From Actinomycetota bacterium (lineage in GTDB: Bacteria; Actinomycetota; Coriobacteriia; Coriobacteriales; RUG844), in assembly GCA_013335845.1 (NCBI GenBank), contig JAAXUU010000050.1, positions 1 through 7,852 on the forward strand: a stretch of 7,852 bases of DNA, in the 5' to 3' direction. Of this stretch, positions 1 through 6,585 are shown in pieces. Made by a program: the position numbers and the translations under genes. Each line of letters starts with the position of its first letter. Positions within the stretch are counted from its first letter, which is position 1. The notes below the pieces were generated by a model. The model was not told where the DNA came from, searched no databases, and worked only from the letters and a program-made list of their open reading frames with translations.

Positions 1-99
1 TACAATGGCATAGATGAGCCAGCGGGACCAAATCGGCGCATGGCCCTCACCTTTGATGGGGGCATCGTACATCGTCTCTACGGGAGTGATACATGACAT
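1..99 (-). CDS. N-terminal fragment, possible 1-acyl-glycerol-3-phosphate acyltransferase (PlsC-like)
   Basis: An open frame starts at ATG 99-97 and stays open for 33 codons to the left window edge, so the gene is partial. The visible peptide starts MSCITPVETMYDAP and ends WSRWLIYAIV, which looks like the short soluble lead and beginning of the first hydrophobic segment of a lysophospholipid acyltransferase. No catalytic HxxxxD motif is reached, so the family cannot be read from the sequence. The assignment rests on context: cmk is often followed by a plsC-like gene in related genomes. The start lies 14 bases after the cmk stop, with only a weak purine-rich stretch (GAGCGG) upstream. Reading frame is fairly secure; function is inference. 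Confidence 0.4.
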   Translation of the reverse strand, partial: MSCITPVETMYDAPIKGEGHAPIWSRWLIYAIV

Positions 100-113
100 G
101 GGGAGCCGCTCAC

Positions 114-791
114 TCACTGGTGTTTCAATCTTGCATGTACCGCTTGTGCGAGATCTACGATCTTGTCGACGACCTCATCGATGGAAAGGCGGGATGTGTC
201 GATTTCCACTGCATCTTCGGCCTGAACGAGAGGGGCTGTCTCACGTGACGAATCGTATGCGTCGCGTGCAATCAACGCAGCGAGGATCTCTTTCTCATCG
301 GTAGATCCTATGCCACGCAGGACATTCTGCTCGAACCTGCGATGTGCCCGCACCTGGGGAGAGGCCGTCAGGAAGATCTTCAGATCCGCGTTTGGGAATA
401 CAACGGTTCCGATATCTCGTCCTTCCATCACGATATCAGTCGATTTCCCGATGACACGTTGCTGCTCGACCAATGCGTCACGCACTTCCGGACAAGCGGA
501 AACAGGACTCACCGCCACGTCCACCTCGCGTGTACGTATTGCATCCGTGACTTCCATGCCGCCGATAGAGACCGAATTCGGACCGAAAGCCCCGAATTCG
601 ATAGGTTCGTTTTTGGCGATGGCGATCAGGTCTTCGCCGCCCTCAAGATCTATGCCATCCTTGAGCGCGCGGTATGCCACGGCGCGATACATAGCGCCTG
701 TATCGAGATACTGGAACTTCAATGCATGCGCTGCAAGTTTCGCAACAGTCGATTTTCCGCTACCGGCAGGTCCATCAATTGCAACAATCAC
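114..791 (-). CDS. cmk: (d)CMP kinase (cytidylate kinase)
   Basis: Cytosolic nucleoside monophosphate kinase that phosphorylates CMP and dCMP with ATP, feeding CTP/dCTP and hence nucleic acid and phospholipid synthesis. With GTG 791 as start the protein has 225 residues, normal for the family, and begins MIVAIDGPAGSGKST with the P-loop at residues 7-15. Further family signatures are LDTGAMYRA (29-37), the nucleotide-binding segment DAIRTREV (83-90), GRDIGTVVFP (124-133) and the lid-type motif RDAYDSSRETAPL (176-188). GTG 791 is preferred over the in-frame TTG at 806 because AAGGGA (803-798) lies 6 bases before it and because family members usually begin directly at MIxAIDGPAGSGKS. It sits 42 bases after hisC, the second-largest gap in the operon, with no terminator hairpin visible there. 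Confidence 0.95.
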   Translation of the reverse strand: MIVAIDGPAGSGKSTVAKLAAHALKFQYLDTGAMYRAVAYRALKDGIDLEGGEDLIAIAKNEPIEFGAFGPNSVSIGGMEVTDAIRTREVDVAVSPVSACPEVRDALVEQQRVIGKSTDIVMEGRDIGTVVFPNADLKIFLTASPQVRAHRRFEQNVLRGIGSTDEKEILAALIARDAYDSSRETAPLVQAEDAVEIDTSRLSIDEVVDKIVDLAQAVHARLKHQ

Positions 792-797
792 GAGTAT

Positions 798-803
798 TCC
801 CTT
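798..803 (-). promoter_or_regulatory. Ribosome binding site deciding the cmk start
   Basis: AAGGGA lies 6 bases upstream of GTG 791 and would fall inside the coding region if the TTG at 806 were the start. Together with the family N-terminus (MIxAIDGPAGSGKS) it fixes the GTG as the start. Confidence 0.6.
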
Positions 804-833
804 CAATCGGATCGGCGGAGTCTGAGACTATGG

Positions 834-1928
834 TTACTCGGTACCTCCGAATATAGTGTTGAAAGCGGCGATAGTCGCTTCGGTGGCGGCGAGAGTACCT
901 ACACCTATACGCAAAGCAGTCCCGTTTCCCAAATCACGAACGATGATTCCGTACGACAGAAGCTTTCCGAATACTTCACCCGGATTGTCAACGACTACCC
1001 AGATGAAGTTTGCAGATGACCTGAAATATTCGATTCCCAATGCCTCGAAGCATGCGTAGAGTAGCTCTTTGTTCGCGTTGTTCTCATCACGGCGAGCGAT
1101 TACCTCTGTTCCATCCTGTAAACAAGCGCAAGCGGCTGCCTGTGCGACACTATTGACATTGAATGGCTCCCGTACCTTGTCGATAGCTTCGATTACCGGG
1201 GTAGGTGCGAAACCATACCCGCAACGGATGCCTGCAAGAGAATATATCTTCGAAAACGTACGCAGGATGATAATCGGTCGCGTGCCATCATAATAGGAGA
1301 AACTGTCAAAGGTATCACCCGGAGTCACGTATTCGATATAGGCTTCATCGATAACCAGCAAGACATGTTCAGGGAGAGCAGCTATGAAAGAAGCGAATTC
1401 CTCAGCTGTCACTACCGTACCCGTCGGGTTGTTGGGATTGCATACGATGACGAGTTTCGTTTGCGGTGTGATTGCAGCAAGCATAGCCTGGAGATCGAAA
1501 CGCGCATCACCTGTGAGAGGTACCGCTATAGGAGTCGCACCATTGATCTGTGCAAGCGATTGGTAAACCATGAAACTCGGCCATCCGAATACGACCTCAT
1601 CACCAGGGTTAAGGCAGCATTCCCCGATAAGATCGAGCAACTCATTCGAGCCATTGCCTACGGTTATCTGCTCGGTAGGGATATGATAGCGTTCAGACAG
1701 GGCATCTTTGACAGATTGTGCGGAGCCATCGCAATAGCTATTCAAATCCATCAGCACTTCAGTCATCGCTTCGATCACATGGGGGAAAGGAGGATACGGA
1801 TTCTCATTCGAGGAAAGCTTGTAAAGTGTATCGGCATCGACGAGATCGCGAACTTCATCTTCGCGCAGTCCGGCTTTATAGGGGATCAAAGGTGTTATGT
1901 TACTCCGAAAAAACGTATCCCAATTCAT
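834..1928 (-). CDS. hisC: Histidinol-phosphate aminotransferase family, PLP-dependent (HisC; CobD-like role not excluded)
   Basis: Class I/II fold-type I aminotransferase of 364 residues, a typical length. HisC transfers an amino group from glutamate to imidazole-acetol phosphate in histidine synthesis. Visible signatures: LSSNENPYPP (38-47), the cofactor-binding CNPNNPTG (163-170), the PLP-pyridine aspartate D194 in VIDEAYIEY, the Schiff-base lysine K227 in RTFSK, followed by AGIRCGY (232-238), REPFNVN (253-259), and the C-terminal substrate arginine R340 in LRIGVGT. The RTFSK...AGIRxGY form is HisC-like; threonine-phosphate decarboxylase (CobD) usually has a different active-site segment. 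The gene nevertheless follows cobU and a phosphatase resembling CobC, and no other his gene is in view, so a CobD-like role remains a minor alternative. ATG 1928 lies 8 bases after the phosphatase stop, with only a weak GGA-containing binding site. Confidence 0.85.
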   Translation of the reverse strand: MNWDTFFRSNITPLIPYKAGLREDEVRDLVDADTLYKLSSNENPYPPFPHVIEAMTEVLMDLNSYCDGSAQSVKDALSERYHIPTEQITVGNGSNELLDLIGECCLNPGDEVVFGWPSFMVYQSLAQINGATPIAVPLTGDARFDLQAMLAAITPQTKLVIVCNPNNPTGTVVTAEEFASFIAALPEHVLLVIDEAYIEYVTPGDTFDSFSYYDGTRPIIILRTFSKIYSLAGIRCGYGFAPTPVIEAIDKVREPFNVNSVAQAAACACLQDGTEVIARRDENNANKELLYACFEALGIEYFRSSANFIWVVVDNPGEVFGKLLSYGIIVRDLGNGTALRIGVGTLAATEATIAAFNTIFGGTE

Positions 1929-1936
1929 TACCCGTC

Positions 1937-2575
1937 CTACCCTTCCAAAGATTCCGGTTGGATTCCAAATTTCTCTAAAAATGCGTTCCCTTCAGCATCG
2001 GCCGAAAAAATGCATGAACTCACATTCTTGATACTCAGCTGCCAGAAACGCTCGGGGCTTAATAGGAGCCAATGCGCAAGTACTCCACGTATGCTTCCCC
2101 CATGTGCGACGATAGCGGTTCTGCCGGGTAGCATGGAATACGCTTGACCGGCGATAGCACAGCGCATCAGGAAGTCCTCAAGACTCTCGGCACCTGCGAC
2201 GGGCCAATTGCGAGACGTTTCCCCCCAAGGGAAGCTCAGGTTGTTCGATTCCGCTTCGTCAGCTGTGAGGCCTTCAAGGATACCGAAGTTCATCTCGATG
2301 ATGCGCTCATCGATTTCGAGGGGACATGCGATGTTCTCGGCCGCAGGTCGCGCGATTGCGAGACAGCGGTCAAGTGGCGACGTGATGATCCTATCGGGTT
2401 TCCACGCGATAAGACCGCGAACAGCCCGTTCGCACTGTGCGATCCCCTCCTCGGTTAGAGGAACATTCGCTTGTCCCAAATAGCGATGCTGGGCATTCGC
2501 AAGCGTTTCGGGGTGTCGCATTAGTAGAATTCTGCCGGGACGTGAATAAGCCCCGGAATATCCGTGAGGATCCAT
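1937..2575 (-). CDS. Histidine phosphatase family protein, possible alpha-ribazole phosphatase (CobC-like)
   Basis: Branch-1 histidine phosphatase of the phosphoglycerate mutase-like superfamily. Counting from ATG 2575 (212 residues), the core is complete: R20 and the phospho-accepting H21 in LMRHPET, R70 in SPLDRCLAIA, the general-acid candidate E95 in EMNFGILEG, and H158-G159 in IVAHGGSIRG. The usual RHG triad reads RHP here. Position directly after cobU suggests dephosphorylation of alpha-ribazole-5'-phosphate or adenosylcobalamin phosphate in cobalamin nucleotide-loop assembly. This superfamily is promiscuous, so the substrate is inference and no symbol is given. Two starts are possible: GTG 2584, or ATG 2575 with GGTGAT upstream, which matches the 3' part of the Shine-Dalgarno consensus. 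I chose the ATG. The gene lies 21 bases after cobU. Confidence 0.85.
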   Translation of the reverse strand: MDPHGYSGAYSRPGRILLMRHPETLANAQHRYLGQANVPLTEEGIAQCERAVRGLIAWKPDRIITSPLDRCLAIARPAAENIACPLEIDERIIEMNFGILEGLTADEAESNNLSFPWGETSRNWPVAGAESLEDFLMRCAIAGQAYSMLPGRTAIVAHGGSIRGVLAHWLLLSPERFWQLSIKNVSSCIFSADAEGNAFLEKFGIQPESLEG

Positions 2576-2596
2576 GTGTATCACCGCGTTTGTAAT

Positions 2597-3190
2597 CTAG
2601 TCTTCCGGCCATAAAGGAACAGTGGGCAGTTCTTTGAGTGCTATAAGGTGACCGCAAACACAGAAATAAGCTGCGTCCGCTGCGTTCACCAGATAGCGAT
2701 TGCCGCGTCCGAGCAGGTCTCGGAAAACACGACCGGATTCGAACTCAGGAACAAGACCGTTCCCGACTTCGTTCGTGACGACGATAGTGTCACCTTTTCT
2801 AGCGACGATACGTTCTATCATGCTCCAGAACTTCACTTCGCAGGGATCGATGCTCGGGTTCCTGATACTATCGCTCAAGGAGAATCCATCACCGACATGC
2901 GCGATGATTGACGAAAGCGCCGTTCCCAGACAATCGATCACCAGAAGCTTGTCATCATCGACTTGGGATAACCAGTCTTCGTTTTCGAAGGCTTCGAGTG
3001 TTTCGAACTCGTCCGGGCGGGTTTCCTTATGATGCCGGATTCGTTCGGCGAATTCCACATCGTCACCGTCCGGATTGCCGAAAACAGCGACGCTCACAGA
3101 GTAACCTTGAGAGGAACGAACCTTGGCCAACTCTTCAGCAGAAAACGATTTCCCACAGCGAGCTCCACCCGTAATCACAATCAAAGCCAT
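2597..3190 (-). CDS. cobU: Bifunctional adenosylcobinamide kinase / adenosylcobinamide-phosphate guanylyltransferase
   Basis: Cytosolic enzyme that phosphorylates adenosylcobinamide and then transfers GMP to give adenosylcobinamide-GDP, the activated form joined to alpha-ribazole in cobalamin synthesis or salvage. Counting from ATG 3190 the protein has 197 residues. It shows the P-loop GGARCGKS (8-15), ERIRHHKETRP (49-59) in which H54 aligns with the guanylylated histidine of the family, a Walker B-like LLVIDCL (82-88), and the conserved NEVGNGLVPEFESGRVFRDLLGR stretch (140-162). ATG 3190 is chosen over the in-frame start at 3232 because the protein then begins MALIVITGGARCGKS as in the family, and AAGGAG (3203-3198) lies 7 bases upstream. 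It starts one base after the rluB stop, so coupling is likely. No cobS, cobT or cobD by sequence is present nearby. Confidence 0.93.
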   Translation of the reverse strand: MALIVITGGARCGKSFSAEELAKVRSSQGYSVSVAVFGNPDGDDVEFAERIRHHKETRPDEFETLEAFENEDWLSQVDDDKLLVIDCLGTALSSIIAHVGDGFSLSDSIRNPSIDPCEVKFWSMIERIVARKGDTIVVTNEVGNGLVPEFESGRVFRDLLGRGNRYLVNAADAAYFCVCGHLIALKELPTVPLWPED

Positions 3191-3191
3191 G

Positions 3192-3983
3192 TCAGGACTC
3201 CTTTTCGAACTCGACAACCGCCCGTAGAGCATTCACTTCATTATCGGTAAGTTCACGCCATTCGCCAACAGGCAAATCCCCCAAGGACAAAACTCCGAAA
3301 GATGCACGGTGCAGAGAAAGCACCGGATGCCCGATTGCAGAGAACATACGTTTGACCTGTCGTTTTCTGCCTTCGGAGATTATGCAGGTCACGCGTGAGA
3401 CGAACCCTGAACTTTCGACAATGATCTCCGCAGGATTGCATGGGCCATCATCGAGCGTGATCCCCTTACGTAGGATATCGGCTTCCTGCTCGAATAACCT
3501 GCCATCCACCATTGCCTCATAACGCTTCGACACGTGGTATTTGGGATGCAGAAGGCGTTGGGCGAGCTCCCCGTCTGTGCAGAATAGAAGAAGACCTGTC
3601 GTATCGCAGTCGAGACGTCCTACCGGGAAGAGCCCCGGGTACTGTTCCACGGGTACGAGCGATGCAACGGTCGGTCTACCTTGAGGATCATTCATCGTCG
3701 TGAGGTATCCGGCAGGTTTATGCAACATGACGTATATATTCCCATCACGGAGGGAAACGGGTTTACCGTCTACGCAGACAATATCCACAAGAGGGTCGAT
3801 TTTAGTTCCGAGTTCCCGAACCATTTCCCCGTTGACTGTCACGCGGCCTGCGGTCATCAGATTTTCAGAGCCGCGTCGAGAGGCGATTCCGGCGCGACTG
3901 AGGAATTTCTGTAAGCGAAGCGGGACGATACGCTCATCGTTTGTATCGTCAGCAGAACTATCGGTATTTGCTTCAACAGTCAT
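3192..3983 (-). CDS. rluB: 23S rRNA pseudouridine synthase, RsuA/RluB family
   Basis: Converts uridine to pseudouridine in large-subunit rRNA (E. coli RluB acts at U2605; the exact target here is inferred). The protein has 263 residues. An N-terminal S4 RNA-binding domain begins with LRLQKFLSRAGIASRR (22-37) and continues to about residue 70. The catalytic domain carries GRLDCDTTGLLL (122-133), in which D125 is the predicted nucleophilic aspartate, then HPKYHVSKRYE (146-156), and GRKRQVKRMF (205-214). A short polar, acidic lead of about 20 residues precedes the S4 domain. ATG 3983 immediately follows the scpB stop codon (TAAATG); a GAGG-containing site lies somewhat far upstream within scpB. 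The scpB-rluB pairing is a widely conserved neighbourhood. RsuA or RluE-type specificity cannot be strictly excluded, but context favours RluB. Confidence 0.93.
   Translation of the reverse strand: MTVEANTDSSADDTNDERIVPLRLQKFLSRAGIASRRGSENLMTAGRVTVNGEMVRELGTKIDPLVDIVCVDGKPVSLRDGNIYVMLHKPAGYLTTMNDPQGRPTVASLVPVEQYPGLFPVGRLDCDTTGLLLFCTDGELAQRLLHPKYHVSKRYEAMVDGRLFEQEADILRKGITLDDGPCNPAEIIVESSGFVSRVTCIISEGRKRQVKRMFSAIGHPVLSLHRASFGVLSLGDLPVGEWRELTDNEVNALRAVVEFEKES
3198..3203 (-). promoter_or_regulatory. Ribosome binding site deciding the cobU start
   Basis: AAGGAG lies 7 bases before ATG 3190, inside the last codons of rluB. It supports this ATG over the in-frame start at 3232, which would add 14 residues that overlap rluB and have no match to the family N-terminus. 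Confidence 0.65.
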
Positions 3984-4814
3984 TTAATCGATTTCCTCTA
4001 AGTCGTCATCGGCGGAAACTTCGAAATCATCGAATGAGACCTTCTCGGTCATACTCACAGAAAGGACTTCGGACATAGCTTGGGCATCATCCACCCTTAC
4101 ATCGTCACCTGCATCGTAGGGTTCAACCACCGCAAGGAATCCTGCTGCGGGCGATGTTTCTTCTGCTTCGTTTTCGGACGTGAAGATACCTTCGTCGTCT
4201 GCATCTTCAAGGTCTTCTTCGATATCCAATTTGGAAGACACCGAAGAAGAGCTCAGGCGCTCGCGAATAAGTTGTTTGCTATCCTCATCGGGCGCGAATT
4301 CTTCGAGAGGTGGAAGATCTTTGATGCTCTTGAGCCCGAACTTCTCGAGAAACGTTCTCGTTGTGCCATAGAGTATGGCGTTTCCCGGCCCTTCATCGCG
4401 TCCGACTTCTCGTACCAATCCTTTTTCGATGAGAGAAGAGACCACCGCTTCGCTATTCACGCCGCGTATGGCGTTTATGACGCCACGCGTCACAGGTTGA
4501 TGATATGCGACGACAGCGAGTGCCTCCAATGCCGCTTGTGAAAGTTTGCGGGTATCCCATGAAATCACATACTTCTCTATGATTTCATGATGGGCGGGAT
4601 GTGTATAGAAACGCCAACCACCCGCAACTTCACGCAACTGTATACCGCAATCCCTGTCACGATACGCGGCAGATAGCTCGGCGAGATTCGATTCGACTTG
4701 ACCGGGAGTGATCTCCAGGATCTTAGCGAACTGCACTGCACTCACCGGTTCATCGGAAACAAAGAGCATCGCTTCGATTGCGCCTTGTACGTTGATATCC
4801 TCATCGTGCGCCAT
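3984..4814 (-). CDS. scpB: Segregation and condensation protein B with long acidic C-terminal tail
   Basis: Non-SMC subunit of the SMC-ScpAB condensin that organises and segregates the chromosome; ScpB dimers bind the ScpA kleisin. Two winged-helix domains are visible, about residues 8-82 (starts QGAIEAMLFVSDEPVS) and 88-165. The second carries LSQAALEALAVVAYHQPVTR and the conserved GRDEGPGNAILYGTT (138-152). The family core ends near LPPLEEF (167-173). About 105 further residues follow, 36 of them acidic and only about 6 basic, making the protein 276 residues against roughly 170-220 usual. ATG 4814 is supported by a strong AAGGAGG (4827-4821) 6 bases upstream, located inside scpA; the genes overlap by 14 bases. 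The core assignment is secure; the role of the tail is unknown. Confidence 0.95.
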   Translation of the reverse strand: MAHDEDINVQGAIEAMLFVSDEPVSAVQFAKILEITPGQVESNLAELSAAYRDRDCGIQLREVAGGWRFYTHPAHHEIIEKYVISWDTRKLSQAALEALAVVAYHQPVTRGVINAIRGVNSEAVVSSLIEKGLVREVGRDEGPGNAILYGTTRTFLEKFGLKSIKDLPPLEEFAPDEDSKQLIRERLSSSSVSSKLDIEEDLEDADDEGIFTSENEAEETSPAAGFLAVVEPYDAGDDVRVDDAQAMSEVLSVSMTEKVSFDDFEVSADDDLEEID

Positions 4815-5559
4815 CGTCTTCCTCCTTCGCTATGAATACTATATCGATATCCCCGAAAGTCTCAGCCTGTGACAGCGAGATGATCGAGCGTTTGTAAAGA
4901 TCGAGGATCGCCAGGAACGACACGACAACCACTGCGGGGTCCGGGTCTTCACCGATCAATTGGTTGAAAGACATCCGCTTGCTCGAAGTGACACGGCGGT
5001 ACACCGATTCGATATGTAGGTCCAAAGATATCGAGGCAGGCGCGATATGCTCGGCCTCCAATAGGAAAAGGTCACGACGGGCATCGAGGTCCGCGCAGAT
5101 AACCGCCAGACCATGGAGCGTCACGCCTTCGAGATAATCAGGGAAGAGTGTGAGGAATTCCGATTCTACACCGGCTTGGCGCGGATGCATCCGGCCTTCG
5201 TTCTCCATCCGAGTTCCCAGTTCGCTTGCTGCGGATTTGAACTGTTTATACGCCAACAAACGAGCGATGAGGATTTCCCGTGCTTCATCCGGCGTCATAT
5301 CATCGAGTTCGTCCCCGAAGGTCACTTCTTCTTTCGGTAAGAGGGATGCCGCCTTCATTTCCAATAGCTGCGCTGCAACCAAGATGAAATCACTCGCCAC
5401 ATCGAGGTCGAAATCCTCGATATGCTCGAGATACGTAAGGTACTGATCGGCAACCTCTACAATGGAGATCGCACCGATATCGACCTTTTGGCGCGCGACA
5501 AGATGAAGCAGCAGGTCGAAGGGGCCCTCGAAAGCATCTATTTTAACGCGATACGACAC
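4801..5559 (-). CDS. scpA: Segregation and condensation protein A (kleisin)
   Basis: Bacterial kleisin that bridges the SMC heads and recruits ScpB. The protein has 252 residues, a normal size. The N-terminal SMC-neck-binding segment has the hallmark FEGPFDLLLHLV (10-21), then QKVDIGAISIVEVADQYL (24-41) and the helical FILVAAQLLEMKAASLLP (58-75). An acidic linker is at 77-92. The C-terminal winged-helix region that contacts the SMC cap is seen in VVVSFLAILDLYKR (211-224) followed by QAETFGDIDI (231-240). The start is a GTG at 5559 directly after the TAA of trpS (TAAGTG), and the protein begins MSYRVKI as is typical. No good Shine-Dalgarno precedes it, so initiation probably depends on ribosomes terminating on trpS. 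It overlaps scpB by 14 bases. Confidence 0.96.
   Translation of the reverse strand: MSYRVKIDAFEGPFDLLLHLVARQKVDIGAISIVEVADQYLTYLEHIEDFDLDVASDFILVAAQLLEMKAASLLPKEEVTFGDELDDMTPDEAREILIARLLAYKQFKSAASELGTRMENEGRMHPRQAGVESEFLTLFPDYLEGVTLHGLAVICADLDARRDLFLLEAEHIAPASISLDLHIESVYRRVTSSKRMSFNQLIGEDPDPAVVVVSFLAILDLYKRSIISLSQAETFGDIDIVFIAKEEDDGAR
4821..4827 (-). promoter_or_regulatory. Strong scpB ribosome binding site inside scpA
   Basis: AAGGAGG lies 6 bases before ATG 4814 and is read within the last codons of scpA (K-E-E region). It is the strongest binding site in the operon, in contrast to scpA, which has none, suggesting that ScpB is initiated independently as well as by coupling. A higher ScpB output would fit ScpB acting as a dimer per ScpA. 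Confidence 0.7.
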
Positions 5560-6570
5560 TTAGGCACCGAATGGGTCGAGCAACATAGCTTCACGACAGG
5601 CACTGATGGTGTCGATCGCTATCGGTCTGGCTTTCCGAGCCCCATTTGCAAGAACCTCGGCCGCGAAACCGGGTTGCTTTTCAAGTTCCGCCCTCTTCTC
5701 GCGGAACGGCGCGTAGTATTCAGCCATCTCCGATCCGAATGCCTTCTTGTGGGCCACACAACCGCACTTCGCTGTCCTGCAATCCTCTTCCCATTGAAAA
5801 CAATCTTCCTTGGAGAGTATGAGCTTGTGGATTTGATGCAGAGGACAGATATCGGGATTACCCGGATCCGTTTTAAGCATACGCGCAGGATCGGTCAGGC
5901 AGGTCATGGCTTTCTTGCAAATCGTTTCCGCATCATCGGATATGAAAATCGAATTGCCGTATGACTTGCTCATCTTCCGACCATCGAGTCCGGGAACCCT
6001 TGCGCCCTCTGTTGCGATAACCGCCTTCGGTTCGACAAGGACCGGTGGCTCGGCAGGGTATGCATTGTTGAAGCGTCGAACGATTTCGCGCGTCAGTTCG
6101 AGATGTGGGAGCTGGTCCTCCCCGACCGGGATCAAACCCGAACGCAGTATCGCGATATCGGCAGCCATGAGCATCGGGTACTCGAAGAAGCCAACGTTCC
6201 CAAGGTCCTTATCGGTGATCTGATCGCGCTGCTCTTTGTACGTGGGAACGCGCTCGAGCCATGACATGGGTGTGACCATCGCGAAGTACAACGTGAGTTC
6301 CGCTACCTCGGGGACATCACTTTGCCTATAGATCGTGCAGATATCGGGATCGAGGCCGGCTGCGCACCAGTCGAGCACCATCTCCTCGGTGTATGTACGT
6401 ATCTTCGACGTGTCGGCCCAATCACTCGTGAGCGCATGCCAATCGGCCAGAAAATAGAAGGCGTCATATTTGTTTTGCAGATCAAGCATGTTTTGAAGGT
6501 TTCCAAACCAATGCCCTAGGTGGAGTTTACCTGTGGGACGATATCCTGTCAGAATGCGCTGTGATGACAT
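5560..6570 (-). CDS. trpS: Tryptophanyl-tRNA synthetase with iron-sulfur-type cysteine motif
   Basis: Class Ic synthetase that charges tRNA-Trp with tryptophan. Counting from ATG 6570 the protein has 336 residues, normal for bacterial TrpRS. Signatures: RILTGYRPTG then HLGH (17-20) as the HIGH motif, FLADWHALT in the tryptophan pocket region, PVGEDQLPHLELTREI (148-163), and KMSKS (199-203). Downstream lies C242-x21-C264-x6-C271-x2-H274, with extra C257 and C269. This closely follows the C-x22-C-x6-C-x2-C cluster motif known from Thermotoga maritima TrpRS, except that the last cysteine is histidine. ATG 6570 is preferred to ATG 6597 because GAAAGG (6585-6580) lies 9 bases before it, while the upstream ATG lies inside a palindrome with no binding site. 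It is the first gene of the operon, and I see no T-box motif in the short leader. Confidence 0.96.
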   Translation of the reverse strand: MSSQRILTGYRPTGKLHLGHWFGNLQNMLDLQNKYDAFYFLADWHALTSDWADTSKIRTYTEEMVLDWCAAGLDPDICTIYRQSDVPEVAELTLYFAMVTPMSWLERVPTYKEQRDQITDKDLGNVGFFEYPMLMAADIAILRSGLIPVGEDQLPHLELTREIVRRFNNAYPAEPPVLVEPKAVIATEGARVPGLDGRKMSKSYGNSIFISDDAETICKKAMTCLTDPARMLKTDPGNPDICPLHQIHKLILSKEDCFQWEEDCRTAKCGCVAHKKAFGSEMAEYYAPFREKRAELEKQPGFAAEVLANGARKARPIAIDTISACREAMLLDPFGA

Positions 6571-6579
6571 TGAATCAAA

Positions 6580-6585
6580 CCTTTC
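6580..6585 (-). promoter_or_regulatory. Ribosome binding site deciding the trpS start
   Basis: GAAAGG lies 9 bases upstream of ATG 6570 and supports it as the trpS start over ATG 6597, which would add nine residues (MFEHERFDS). Its first base is the last base of the adjoining palindrome, so a structure or protein on that palindrome could affect access to it. Confidence 0.6.

Noticed and set aside
342..1019. Plus-strand open frame of 225 codons antisense to cmk and the end of hisC
   Set aside because: It lies wholly over two strongly supported genes, has no binding site, and its translation is rich in Arg, Ser, His and Cys without domain character. It is a shadow of codon bias on the other strand.
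1365..2147. Plus-strand open frame of 260 codons antisense to hisC and the phosphatase gene
   Set aside because: Long enough to look real, but it crosses the boundary of two genuine opposite-strand genes and shows no recognisable motif or start signal.
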